64,000 nucleotides of DNA, from NCBI GenBank assembly GCA_022495995.1, contig JAFEMH010000342.1:682001-746000 (forward strand), in the 5' to 3' direction. Of the stretch, positions 33,595-46,880 are shown in pieces. The DNA is from Adenophora triphylla var. japonica. Taxonomy: Eukaryota > Streptophyta > Magnoliopsida > Asterales > Campanulaceae. The position numbers and the translations under genes were made by a program. Every line of letters begins with the position of its first letter. The stretch's first letter is position 1. Under the pieces are notes generated by a model. It was not told the origin of the DNA. It saw only the letters and a list, made by a program, of their open reading frames with translations, and made no database searches.

Positions 33595-33857
33595 GATATT
33601 GTTATTAAAAATATTTCGAAAATAAATATTTCTAAATAAAATATTTCTTGAAAATGAAAAACGGACAATAATAACGAGACGAAAAAATAAAGACTGAATA
33701 AGATTTAACCGGAGTCGAGTCTTGTGTGAACACAATCTCCGTAAGAAGAATTTGCCCCGCACTGGTGTTAACGGATGTAACTGCAATCCTCTCGTAAGAT
33801 GAAACGACTTTTCAAATCCTGATGGAAGCACTTCAAATCAGGAAACCTACGAACTTA

Positions 33858-35141
<1,284 letters not shown>

Positions 35142-35994
35142 TTAGGGTGTTTGGAACTTCTAAACTTTGAAAGGAAGAAGAATGCTACAAGATGATATTT
35201 AACTGAATATCTAATGCTTGAATGAAAAAAATGATGATTGACAAACTGCTGGGGACTATTTTTAGATAATGAAGAGTTGGGGTGTCCTTTGGGAATAACC
35301 ACAATTGGCACCTGGTAGATTTCAGCCGTTGGATCTGATCTTGATGGAGGGTAGAGATCATTTGGACCTGTCAGCACCTATTCGAACTGGTTCCTTGAAC
35401 CATTCCAACCCTTCCGTCCTTGACCTGGTTCATTGAACCTTGACCACGAACCAGCCTTACTGGATCGAACCAACCGAGCCCAAGTCGAACCGCACCGAGC
35501 CCACTTTTATCAAAAGATTTAAGGCTCCAATAGCTTCTAGCGACGATGCGAAGTGCAAAGTGCGCCTCTAAAGCGCCCAATGCGCCCTTCGCGGGTGTGG
35601 TTCAAATTGAGCTAGTACAAAATTAGCACAATTGGGCTACTTAATCCATGGTTGACCCATTGATCCACCTAGGTTGGCCCAAGGAGGAACAACTTGATGA
35701 CTCCTCCTTGTTTGCATCCACTTATAAACTAGCTTTACTTTTCATCTCTAAGCAATGTGGGATAACTCTTTCATATCCCATAAACTCTTCATTTACCCAT
35801 TTCAACTTACATATTTTGAGCATTAAGTTCTCATTCACCATAATTTGGTTTCAAGAAAATAGACACATCACATTAATCTACTACGAATGTAGATTACAAA
35901 TATATAATTTATTTTTATTTACACAAAATAAAAATACATTTAATTATTGGTCAAACATTGCTCAAACTTAATATTTGGAACCAAAATTCCAACA

Positions 35995-36677
35995 TTCCCC
36001 CAAATGAATGGAAATTTATGCATGTATGCAGATTTGTTCAAAAGTTCCGGCGAATTATTATTGCATCAGGATCAGTAGCTTTGGGCCTTGAACCTTCCTT
36101 AGTAAGATACTATCGGATATGCTAGCTATTTAGTAGCGCGATGCTTTGAACCAATTGACTGTATAGTGTACACCGAGGCAATAGCATTTACACAATAATA
36201 ATTCTAACACTTTATTGTTCTCACGTTTTTTGTCCATTTCGGTCCAGGACCGTATCTCATTCATAAGTGTTTCTATTGAAGCGGCCCTTATTAATTCTCA
36301 CTTATATAGGTGATCTCCCATAAAGAGTATCTTGCTACTCCACCACGTAGGTATAGGAATCATTAAAAGTTAAATAACTTACCCTCACCACTATTGCAGG
36401 GAACGTACACTTGGATTGTTCTAGGAATGAGTATGAAACAGGTTCCAAATGTTTCAACTGAACTTTCGAAACTTAGTTGTCTCTTTGAACCAAGGGCTTG
36501 GGATCTCCAATTCTCAAGGTAGAGTGTCCGCTAAGAAAGTTATTTTATGTGGCATTTAAACCCATTCCTCTCAACAATTTAAACACGATCTTTGTTAATA
36601 CCTTTAGTAAGCGGATCCGCTAAATTATCCTTTTACTTTACATAGTCAACAACGATAATTCCATTAGAGATCAATTG
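35995..36677 (-). other. 3' untranslated region of element E
   Basis: Lies between RNase H and the 3' LTR on the minus strand. A polypurine tract (minus strand: ggggga next to the LTR, about 35995-36003) is followed by sequence homologous to element C 25260-25710. No reading frame is apparent. Confidence 0.65.
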
Positions 36678-38324
36678 TCAGATGGTATTATGTCTGTGAC
36701 GTATGTGTCTAGACTTACCATTATACATACTACTCTGTACTCTTCCTATTGCTGACTGACTATCACAATGTATCGGTACAGTAGGCACAGGTTTATTCCA
36801 ACAAGGAATATCTTCCAAAAGATTCTTTAGCCACTCAGCTTCTTCTCCAGCTTTGTCTAAGGCTATAAACTCAGATTCCATTGTTGATCGAGCTATACAC
36901 GTTTGTTTGGAAGATTTCCATAACACTGCTCCTCCACCTATTGTGAAAACATATCCACTCGTGGACTTGGAGTCTTTTATGTCAGATATCCAGTTAGCGT
37001 CGCAGTATCCTTCTAATACTGCTGATATCTCTTATATAGTATCCCGTAATTCATTGTGTATTTCAGCTATCTTAATACTCTTGTTAAGGCTTTCCAATGA
37101 TCCTTACTGGGATTACTCGTGAACCTACTTAGTTTGCTCATTGAATATGCGATATCTGGACGTGTACAATTCGTTAAGTACATTAAGCTTCCAATTATCC
37201 TAGCATATTCCAATTGAGAAATTGGTTCACCTTGATTTTTGACTAAGTGTAGACTCATGTCTACTGGAGTCTTAGCCGGAGGACTATCAATAGCATTAAA
37301 TTTACGAAGAACGTTTTCGAGATAATGAGACTGTGATAGGATTATCCCTTCTGATGTTCTAGAAATTTTATTCATAATATAACATCAGCTAATTCCATAT
37401 CTTTCATGTCAAAGCTTTTCTTTAACATGACTTTAGTATTCATGATCAATTCATGAGTACTTCCCATTATCAACATGTCGTCTACATAAAGACAGACAAG
37501 TACAAATGATTCAGATGTTTCTTTAATGTAGACACATTTGTCACATTCATTTATCTTGAATCCATTTGACAACATTGTTCGGTCAAAATCTCTCATGCCA
37601 TTGTTTAGGTGCTTGTTTTAGTCCGTACAATGACTTTACAAGTTTACACACCTTTAGCTCTTTTCCAGGAGCTACGAACCCTTCAGATTGTTCCATGTAT
37701 ATTTCTTCTTCTAACTCTCCATTCAAGAAAGTCGTCTTTACATCCACTTGATGTATCTCAAGGTTATGCACAGTAGCAATGGCAATGAGAACACGAATGG
37801 ACGTGATCCTTGTAACAGGAGAATATGTATTGAAGAAGTCATATCCTTCTTTTTGTTTAAACCCTTTGGCTACCAAACGAGCTTTAAACTTATCAATAGA
37901 TCCATCAGCCTTGTACTTCTTTTAAGGATCCACTTGCAACCCAACGGTTTGCATCCTTTAGGAAGATCAACTAGCTCCCAAGTATGATTATTCATAATGG
38001 ACTCTATTCGCTGTTAATTGCTTCTTTCCAGAACTGAGCATCCGGGCTGGATAAAGCTTCTTTAACAGTTACAGGTTCATTTTCTAACATAAAAGAGAGA
38101 AAATCAGGACCAAAAGATTTTTCAACTCTTGCCCTCTTACTACGCCTTGGTTCTTCTTCTTCTTCTTCCTTTTCATGAGAAAAACCATTGGCAGTCTCAC
38201 AAGTTTTCTCATTAGAACTTATTTCTCTCCTTTTCTTGGAAGGAAAGTCATTCTCAAAGAATACAACATTCCTTGATTCTATCGTCATTCCTACATTTAT
38301 ATCAAGAATGTCCGACTTGTGCAC
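36678..38324 (-). pseudogene. RT-RNase H of element E, frameshifted
   Basis: Pieces in several frames. 38004-38324: linker with RRSKRARVEKSFGPDFLSF and FWKEAINSE. 37583-37876: RT palm with VAKGFKQKEGYDFFNTYSP, VDVKTTFLNG and SLYGLKQAPKQWH. 37372-37596: CLYVDDMLIMG, the active site. 37067-37375: connection domain with [24 protein letters not shown]. 36678-36926: RNase H with [21 protein letters not shown] and [10 protein letters not shown]. Each joint is a small frameshift or stop. The motifs remain readable, so decay is moderate compared with element C. Confidence 0.88.
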
Positions 38325-38496
38325 TATAAACCGATATGCACTACTATTGTTTGCATATCCTATGAAAATGCAGTCAACCGTCTTAGGTCCGATTTTTACT
38401 TTCTTGAGCTTAGGTACTTACAACTTTAGCCAAACACCCCCACACTTTGAGGTATTTATAAGAAGACTTACGATTATGCCATAACTCGTAAGGAGT

Positions 38497-39194
38497 CTAA
38501 TCGTTACCTTTCTTAGGTATCTTATTTAGAATGTAGTTGGATGAGAGTATAGCTTCCCCCCACAAATTATCGGGTAAGACAGAGCTGATTAACAATACAT
38601 TCATCATCTCCTTAAGAGTACGATTCTTGCGTTCAGCAACTCCATTAGATTGAGGTGTATATGGTGCTGTCGTTTGATGAATTATGCCAGATTCCCAACA
38701 TAAATCTTCAAATAGAGCAACATATTCTCCTCCTCTATCACTTCTAATCTTCTTAATTTTTACATTAAGTTGATTTTCAACTACATTCTTATATGTTTGG
38801 AAAGCCCCTAAGGCTTCATCCTTACTTTTCAATAGATTTACATAACAGTATTTCGTGCAATCGTCTATAAATGTAATGAATTACTTTTTCCCACCTCAAA
38901 TTTGCACTAAATTTAAATCAAAATATCTGCGTGAATTAATTCCATAGGTGTTGTGTTTCTTATTACTGTTTCAAATGGCCCTTTAGTCATTTTTGCTTCA
39001 ACGCAAACTTCACACTTATCTGTTGAATCGGATTTTGATATTTGAATTAAATCTTGATTCACTAATTTCTTAATTGTGTTAAAGTTTACATGACCTAATC
39101 TATCATGCCATAAATTAGGACTATCCAACAAGTAAACATAAGAAACAACACTTTTATTCTTCGCTTCAGAGCGGATAACATTCATTACATTCAT
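38497..39194 (-). pseudogene. Integrase of element E
   Basis: 38913-39194: gag-pre-integrase and zinc region (LWHDRLGHVNFNTIKKL, CEVCVEAKMTKGPF, ELIHADI). After a broken stretch around 38840-38910, 38497-38832 carries the DDE core: IRSDRGGEYVALF with the second D, and GVAERKNRTLKEMM with the glutamate. The first catalytic D would be in the broken or adjacent HADI part. It would have integrated the element cDNA. Confidence 0.85.
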
Positions 39195-39772
39195 CTTGAA
39201 AAGGCACTACTTAACAAAGCCCCAGAGACTAAGTTCTTGCGGATGTCCGGGACATGCAACACATCCATCAAAGTCAGCTCCTTGCCTGAAGTCATCTTCA
39301 GAAATCCTTTTCCAATGCCCATAACATTGGAAGTAGCAGAATTTCCCATATAGAGCTTCCTTTCGGAACAGGGAGTGTAGGAAGAGAAACTCTCCTTATC
39401 TGCACATATGTGGCGGGTAGCACCGGTGTCTATCCACCACTCTCTTGGATTATCATCCAACTTAGCCACATTGGCTTCAAATACCACATCTGCAAAGTCA
39501 AGCTCCATATCATCAACAATGTTGGCTTGATTCCTGTTGCCTCTCTGGTCTTCCTTCTACGGGTGCCGGCAATCCTTGGCTAAATGTTCGGGCTTTCCAC
39601 AATTGTAGCAAGATCCTTTGAAATTCTTGGCTAGCTTCTTTCTAGCATTCCCTGAATGCTTCCTTCTTACTGTTGCTTGTGCTAGCTTCAGCAAGGTGGA
39701 CCTTTGCTTCCATTTTGCCTTTGTTGGCCTTGGCTTCAGCTTTGGCCTCATTGTTCCTGTTGTTCTACTCAA
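39191..39772 (-). pseudogene. Zinc knuckle and protease of element E
   Basis: The frame 39557-39772 has a lysine/arginine-rich stretch and a canonical CX2CX4HX4C knuckle, CYNCGKPEHLAKDC. After a frame change, 39191-39508 holds the aspartic protease with [12 protein letters not shown] and [20 protein letters not shown]. The DTG is intact. Confidence 0.88.
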
Positions 39773-40434
39773 TTTGGAGACGAATTATCAGGTCTTCTAG
39801 TCCCATCTCCTTGCGCTTATGCTTGAGATAGTTCTTGAACTCCTTCCAAGCTGGTGGCAGCTTCTCGATGATTGATGTAACTTTGAATAGATCATTCATG
39901 ATCATCCCTTTAGCATCTAATCCATGGAGGATCAGCTGGAACTCATCTACCTGACTAGCCACGGTCTTTGAATCAACCATCTTGTAGTCAAGGTACTTGC
40001 TGACTATGAATTTCTTTGAACCAGCGTCTTCAATTTTGTACTTGCGCTCCAAGGTGTTCCATAACTCTTTGGCCGTCTCAACGAGACAGTACACAATGTA
40101 TAGACTATCATCAAGTCCATTCATGATGTAATTCCTACACAAGAAATTACCATGATCCCATGCCTCTTTGGCAACCCTCCTTTGATGGTCGGGATCATCA
40201 ATTGGTATAGTAGGGGGATCCTCCTTCAAGAACTTCTGCAGACTGAGGGTGGTCAAGTAAAATAGCATCTTTTGCTGCCTTGAAGTTCACCCCAGTGAAC
40301 TTGGCTGGTTTATCACCATATGCCGGGTGAGTCGGAGCATGATCAGGTGCAACATTCCGATTAGATGCATCAAGGGCCGGGTTGGGAGTAGCCCCAGAAG
40401 ATTGAGATGTTTCATTCTCAATAGCCATTCTCAA
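39765..40434 (-). pseudogene. Gag of element E
   Basis: Starts at the ATG at 40434 (MRMAIENETSQSS). A frameshift near 40270 (after KFTGVNFKAA) moves the reading into the frame MLFYLTTLSLQKFLKED ... WDHGNFLCRNYIMNGLDDSLY ... LWNTLERKY ... LPPAWKEFKNYLKHKRKEM, which is the copia UBN2-type gag domain. It stops at 39765. Confidence 0.85.
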
Positions 40435-40459
40435 GAAAATAAAAAATTCTTCTTACGAT

Positions 40460-41619
40460 TGTTATTACAAATATTTCGAAAATAAATATTTCTAAGTAAA
40501 ATATTTCTTGAAAATGCAAAACAGACAACAATAACGGGATGGAAAAATAAAGACTTAAAAAGATTTAGCCGGAAGTCGAGTCTTGTGTGAACACAATCTC
40601 CGTAAGAAGAATTTGCCCCACACTGGTGGTAACGGATGTAACGGCAATCCTCTCATAAGATGAAACGACTTTTCGAATCCTGATGGAAGCACTTCAAATC
40701 AGGAAACCTACGAACTTAGGGTGTTTGGAACTTCTGAACTTTGAAAGGAAGAAGAATGCTACAAGATGATATATAACTGAATACCTAATGCTTGAATGAA
40801 TTGAATGAAGATTGCAAACTGTTGGGGACTATTTATAGATAATGAAGAGTTAGGGTGTCCTTTGGGAATAACCACAATTGGCACCTGGTGGATTTCAGCC
40901 GTTGGATCTGATCTTAATGGAGGGTGGAGATCACCTGGACCTGCCAGCACCTATTCGAACTGGTTTCTTGAACCATTCCAACTCTTTCGTCCTTGACCTG
41001 GTTCATTGAACCTAGACCAGCACCCTTTACCGAATCAGTGTAGACCGACCCACGGATCCGATCCATGGTGCAACCATAACCCAGGCGACAACCCATCTTA
41101 GACGGACCAGCCTTACTGGATCTAACCAACCGAGCCCAAGCCGAACTGCACCAAGCCCACTTTTGTCAAAAGATTTAAGGCTCCAATAGCTCCTAGCGAC
41201 GATGCGCACGTGCGCCCTTCGCGGGTGTGGTTCAAATTGAGCTAGTACAAAATTAACACAATTGGGCTACTTAATCCATGGTTGGCCCATTGATCCACCT
41301 AGGTTGGCCCAAGGAGGAACAACTTGATGACTCCTCCTTGTTTGCATCCACTTATAAACTAGCTTTACTTTTCATCTCTAAGCAATGTGGGATAACTCTT
41401 TCATATCCCATAAACTCTTCTCCATTTCAACTTACATATTTTGAGCATTAATTTCTTATTCACCACAATTTGGTTTCAAGGAAATAAATACATCACATTA
41501 ATCTACTCCGAATGTAGATTACAAATATGTAATTTATTTTTATTTACACAAAATAAAAATACATTTAATTATTGGTCAAACATTGGTCAAACTTAATATT
41601 TGGAACCAAAATTCCAACA
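40460..41619 (-). repeat. 5' LTR of element E (1160 bp)
   Basis: TGTTATTACAAATATTTCG ... CCAAAATTCCAACA. The minus strand carries a TATA box, CTATAAATAGTCC (about 40827-40839). A GC-rich block near 41195-41230 is a shortened version of the one in the left LTR (35540-35600). Confidence 0.88.
40829..40840 (-). promoter_or_regulatory. TATA box of the element E 5' LTR
   Basis: The minus strand reads atCTATAAATAGtc, at the place in the LTR equivalent to the TATA box of element C. Confidence 0.6.
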
Positions 41620-41707
41620 ACACTGAGTCAGTCCCTCTCGTGTCTTCCTCTCTGTGGGCATAACTCACTTCTTCTTACTATGACTTGGTCGCCAATGCCA
41701 TATTTCC
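41620..41707 (+). pseudogene. Last visible piece of element D
   Basis: 88 bases between the acact that follows element E and the LTR of G. Assigned to D only because it continues across the E insertion. No protein motif is certain. Confidence 0.35.
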
Positions 41708-42296
41708 TGTTTTGGTAGAAAAAACAATAGTGTAGAATCTTGACTATAAAAGTGTATGGATTTAATAATAAGGAGGGGACTTTGGAATTTGATCAAATGG
41801 AATAAGCGGATGCATGGAAATAAAGATGAACACAAGGATTTTGTTAACGAGGAAAACCTTAGAGATGACAATCTCTTCGAAAAAAACTCCGGGAGTTAGG
41901 TCTCCAACCTTAAAAGTTCCACTATGAATATCGAGATTACAAGCTGGAAGACGATGGAGAGATTACAAGTAGTCTGTGCATTAGATGATCGTGTGTCTGT
42001 GCTAATCTCCATGTCCCCTATATATAATAAAGATCAACAATATAATAACAAAATTTCCTAAAATCTCGGCATGACTTCTTATCCTCTCAACGTCTCTTGA
42101 CTTTGTCTCTTTGGCGTTGAAGAAGAGTCCTACGTGCTTGGCCATACTCCGAATTTATCTCTTTTTATTCACTGTAAAATATGAATAAAAATAATCAAAT
42201 GAATATAATAAATATTATGCAATACTTACAGTGGAATAGGATGTCGACATGCAGGAATCAACTGAGGATGTCATCATGCTGAAATTACCCATAACA
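41708..42296 (-). repeat. 3' LTR of element G (589 bp)
   Basis: Plus orientation TGTTTTGGTAGAAAAAAC ... GAAATTACCCATAACA. The first ~190 bases are repeated at 63817-64000. A TATA box on the minus strand at 42015-42030 (TTATTATATATAGGGG) supports the orientation. The inner boundary is chosen from the TG...CA rule and is less certain. Confidence 0.7.
42015..42030 (-). promoter_or_regulatory. TATA box of the element G LTR
   Basis: The minus strand reads TTATTATATATAGGGG. Confidence 0.5.
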
Positions 42297-42606
42297 ATTT
42301 GTCCCAAAAAATATTTGCCTTTCACGGAATTCGAAGGGGTAAATATTTTTCAAAAATAATAACTAGCGCCTGCCATAATTTGACAACTGCATTGACGTGG
42401 AGGAGTTAAGAACGGTTGGGAGTTTAATTTGGAAAAGAGGTTTTAAGAAAAATGGTTTCTTTGTTTTAATAACTGCCTAGCCAAACTTTGAAAGCTTCCA
42501 AACCCTTCCAGTTACTTCTCTTCACGACGGCGTCCTCTCGAAGGTAATTTCTTCATTCTTTCTCTTTCTCTGTTTCCATACTTTCCGATTCTCGTACGCT
42601 GTCACC

Positions 42607-44294
42607 ATGGGAAAGACTAGGTGGAGTTCCTCAAAGGTGAAAGTCGTGCTTGCTTCCAAAGAACCCATAGATGTCGATTTTGGTGATTTCGAGTGCGAAA
42701 ATATGCTCTCCAAGCCTGACGAAGAGATATGTGTGTTTAATGACACCCTAACCGAGTCGTTGAAACGCCAATGCTGCTTTCCAGAAGGTGCTATCTTCCA
42801 CCCCTTCCTCGTCAATCTTAGGTCTAACCTAGTTTCCCCAAAATGGGTTTGCTTCCTAGAGTATCCTTTTCTCCTAGGGTTTAGCTTCCCTTTTCCCTCT
42901 CTAGTTACCGATTTTTTTTAAAGGACAAAGCTTGCCTACGCCCAGTTAATGCCAATGGCGTGGAGAATTTTTGTTTTTGTGGTAAAGGTAAATAGGGAGA
43001 ATGACTTAAACCTAGGGCTTAGCGAGATAGCCTATTCATATGACTTCCAACCATTTGGGTCAAAATAGTATCTCTTTAAGAAAAGGTCAGGCAGAACTCC
43101 CCTAATGACGATGACATCTTCGAATGACAGAGGATGGAAGGGTAGATTTTTCTTTGTTGAGAGAGAATCAATTGAAGGAGGAGACGAAATACCTAGCAAA
43201 TGGAATAGGGGAGGTATTTTGACTTCTGACTTGTGATTTTTTCTTTTCTGAGTTAGACTGAAATCGTAATTTTCTCTATTCTCTTGCAGATATTGACTCG
43301 GGGAAGCTTTTTTCACCAGAGGAAGATACTTTGGCAAAGATTGAGGAATTTTTCAAACTGTCTCCGGATAAAAGGTCACCTAGAGGCTTGGTTGAAACAC
43401 CCTTTGTTGCTCAAGAAGAAGATAAGACGTCACCATCTGCTAACATGTCAACAGGTAAATATGCTTTTACACTGTTTTTGGCCTGTGCATACTTTTTCTT
43501 GACATTTTGCTTCTTTGGTGTAGTTTCAAAACTAGTTACTTCGGGTTCGGACTTTGATCTGGACGATCTTAACGCTTTGATTGGAGGTTCCCCTCTTAAG
43601 GTGGGGACAAGGCCTCATGTTGTTCCAAAGAAGGCTGCTGAAAAGATAGAGAGTGCGGGAATCGGATCAAGGGTTAAGAAAAGAAAGGCTGCCCAAGAGG
43701 AGGTGATTGAAATTGTGGATACGTTTGATGGTTTGTCAGTTGCAGAAGTAAAGAAAAAATATATGAGCTTTGTGTCTGGGGTAAGATATTGCTATTTGCC
43801 TTTGATTGCATTATAGATTTGTCATAGGGTTTTTTGGTATTTTATTGTCAATATCTCTACAGGTAATGGGGTATTTGGAGAATCAGATGGAAGAATGGGC
43901 CAAGGATATTGAGAGTACAAGAAAGAAGGCAAGAGCAGATATAGCCCTGGCCAAGAAAGAGTCCGCTATATGGGAGAGAAAATTTGAGGATCAAGCAAAG
44001 GATTTGAAGGGGTTGCTGGACAATCTTGCTAAGATTGAAGAAGATCATCTTAAGGAGGTTGATGATGTAAGGCACTCCTGTAAGATTGCCGCTGCAAAGA
44101 CTGTGATACAGATCAAGATACAGATGATGAAGGATCATTTAGCGGGGAAATCCCAAGATTGGAACATTAGCAAGGAGTATGCCAATCTTTCTAAGTTGAC
44201 AGGTGAGCCAGTGGACGAAGGCGAGCTGTCGTCCAGCCCCAATGATGCAATGGTAGGAGAAGAGATAGATAGATGCTGGAGAAGGGACTCCTAA
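42607..44294 (+). pseudogene. Antisense intron-containing gene of element G, PF04195-like with coiled coil
   Basis: Opposite in strand to gag-pol. Exon 1 (42607-43213) opens with MGKTRWSSSKVKVVLASKEP and carries the region with WRIFVFVVKVN, YSYDFQPFG and GWKGRFFFVERESIEG, a pattern I associate with the plant 'putative gypsy type transposon' domain (PF04195). Two stops interrupt it: TAA near 42919 and TAG near 43065. Introns fit GT-AG: 43214-43289, 43455-43523 (69 bases, itself open in frame) and 43781-43862. The exon joints keep the frame (RGDIDSGKLFSPEE; SFVSGVMGYLENQ). The last exon encodes a charged coiled coil (MEEWAKDIESTRKKARADIALAKKESA by segments) to a stop at 44294. The function of this family is unknown. 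The introns are predicted by eye. Confidence 0.65.
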
Positions 44295-45187
44295 AGAAAC
44301 ACCTGATGCTGAGGCCAAGTAAAGATGCTTTAAAAACTATATTTTTTTGTTTGTTGAATTCAGGGGCGGTGTCCCAAAAACAATTTTATTTTGCTGGTTT
44401 TGTAACAGGTCCATAAGGACCGAAGACAATTTATTTCAAGTGTTGGGTTGGTTCAACACTTTGCTTTTATGTTGTTTGAAGGTTGGTGCAGGCCAACTAG
44501 ATTTGAAAATGTTTTATGGTAGCACTTAATGGTATTTAGTATCTTAGTATTTAGAAAAACTTTTGCTAGTAATTTCTATGAATGTCATGCTTTGATATCA
44601 ATTGCTAAAGTATTTTCGAAGGATGTTGACATAATCATATGTTAATTTCATAAGGTGACATGAAGAATGTCAAAATTGTAGGTACCTTAAGATGACATGT
44701 ATATGTCATAACCATTTTGGATAAAACTTAAGATCAATCATTTAACTGAGTGGGAATGGGTAAGCTATATAATTTTACTTATATAGGCCAATCCCACACC
44801 TCAATCAAAGAGATATCTTGTGCTCCAAGCAAAGGTGTGGCAACCTAACATTCTTAGAAGAGGTAATTAACTCTTTAAACCTTAGAAGGGATTGTGTACC
44901 TTTACTTTAGAAGAGATGGCTAGTCTCTATCGGATGATAACTCATTGGAACTTTTGCTATAAGTACTTGGGTGTCCCCATTCGTTTATGTCATCATCTTG
45001 CAAGACAGAGAAATGTTAGAGATGGTCGTCAACTATGTTGACGCCCCTCCGCAGGTCTTGTTAGTGATATTTTATTTTGAAATAATTATAAAGGAAAGCA
45101 AAAAGAAATCGAAATATATGCAGGATTATTCATACCTGGTAAACAAAAAAAAGGATTATTCATACCTGGCTTTAGGAGGAAACTTGT
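44295..45187. other. Non-coding spacer of element G between the convergent antisense gene and integrase
   Basis: AT-rich. Contains a dyad ggtccataaggacc at 44408-44421, similar in form to the palindromes of element A, and a short tandem repeat (aggattattcatacctgg, twice) at 45121-45170. No coding frame is supported. Confidence 0.5.
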
Positions 45188-46435
45188 CTAAATGTAGTAC
45201 CTTTTGAGGTTAATGACATTCCAACTTCTTTGGATCATTTGGCCATCCAAGGTTGATAATCGATATGCCCCTTTTCCGGCCTCTGCATCAATCAAATAGG
45301 GGCCTTCCCACTTTGGGGCTAGCTTGCCTGCATTAAGCTCCTTTGTATTTTGAAATGCTTTTCGTAGGACTAAGTCGCCTACTTGAAACCTTCTGATCCT
45401 TACATTCTTGTTGTAGGACCTGGCCACTCTTTGCTAATATGCTGCCATCCTTATTTTAGCCATGTCCCTTAGCTCATCCACAGTGTCCAAATCATGTGCT
45501 ATGATGTCACTATTATGCTCAGGTGTCGACAAACCATATCTAGTTGTAGGTACCAAGACTTCTGCAGGGATGACTGATTTTGCCCCAAATACTAGAGAGT
45601 AGGGTGTTTGACCAGTTGCGTTCTTAGATGTCATCCTATTAGCCCATAAAACCAATGGCAATTCTTCTGCCCATCTCCCTTTCTTTTGGTCCAATCTTCT
45701 CTTTAGGTTGCTTATGATAATCTTATTGCTGGATTCTGCTTGTCCATTCGCTTGAGGGTGAACAGGTGAAGATGTCACCATCTTGACTCCCCATCTAGTC
45801 AAGAAATCTTGCATTTTCCGACTAATAAATTGTGAGCCATTGTCACATATTATCTCTGAAGGTATCCCAAATCTTCTAAATATGTTTCTCTTTATGAAAG
45901 TGATTACTTCTCTGTCTCGGACTTGCACATACGCCTCAGCTTCTACCCACTTGGAAAAATAGTATGTCATGGCTAGTAGAAATACCTTTCCTCCTGGAGC
46001 CCTGGGCAACTTCCCTACTATATCCATTCCCCATATCATAAATGGCCATGTCGACAGGATAGGATGTAACAATTCGGCTGGCTGATGTAGGAGGTCAACG
46101 TGCCTTTGGCAAGAATCACACTTCTTGGCGTATTTTGCAGCATCACTTCGCATAGTGGGCCAGAAATAGCCCATATTTAGAGCCTTGGTATATAGGCTTA
46201 TGCCCCCGGTATAATTGCTACACTGCCCTTCATGCAACTCTCTTAAAACTTGTTGTGCGCGGTCTGCTTCTAGACATCTTGAGTAGTGACCTGCAGCAGA
46301 TCTTCTAAACAAGAAGTTATCAATAAGTAAATATTTTGATGATCTTACCCTGAATGCTCGAGCATTCTTCTCCTCGAGCAGAATTGCGTCATCTTGGAGG
46401 TATTTGATAATAGGGGCTGTCCAAGAAGTCACCAC
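45188..46435 (-). pseudogene. Integrase of element G, one in-frame TAG
   Basis: From about 46435: zinc region LHEGQCSNYTGG (second histidine replaced by tyrosine) and KKCDSCQRHVD (cysteines kept). The DDE core has [18 protein letters not shown] and QANGQAESSNK, all three acidic residues kept. The C-terminal domain has FQVGDLVLRKAFQN and APKWEGPYLI, ending KRYYI at 45188. TAG at 45434-45436 splits it after MAAY; the next codons continue in the same frame (QRVARSYNKNVRIRRF). The context fits CAG to TAG. The catalytic part is otherwise well preserved for a dead copy. Confidence 0.9.
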
Positions 46436-46547
46436 TGGCTAGGATGGATGTCATCATCTATGCTGAATAGCTCGAGACGGTCATATGCTGGGATGTCAAC
46501 ATGCACAATTGGGATACTCGTCTGCGAAATACTTTTGAAGGCTGACC

Positions 46548-46880
46548 CTAGGTTTTCCAGAGCATTTGCTTGTGAGTTTTCTTCCTGTGGCACCTGCTCC
46601 AAACCTTCAAGATGTCATCATCTTGCAGTTGTTGAACTTCCAAGTCTACTTCTGGTTGCATGGTTGGACTAAAGTCAGCCACAAAATCAGCTAGAGCCTG
46701 AGATTTTATTGCTGTTCTGGGTTCATATTTGATGTCATAGGTGCTTAACTGTACGGACCACTTAGCCATCCTACCTGACATCTCTGGTTTTCTCATAACA
46801 TTCTTAATTGGATAGTTAGTACGCACAATTATAGCATGTGTTTCAAAATAATGTCTTAATTTAATAGATGCAGTTATCAA
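46548..46880 (-). pseudogene. RNase H C-terminal part of element G
   Basis: LRHYFETHAIIVRTNYPIKNVM, then SGRMAKWSVQLSTYDIKYEPRTAIKSQALADFVADF, the standard tether and RNase H start of plant gypsy pol. The flanks (46436-46547 and 46881-47276) carry further pol sequence in other frames, for example the RT thumb region VQRLTGKIAALTRFI near 47220. Confidence 0.8.
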
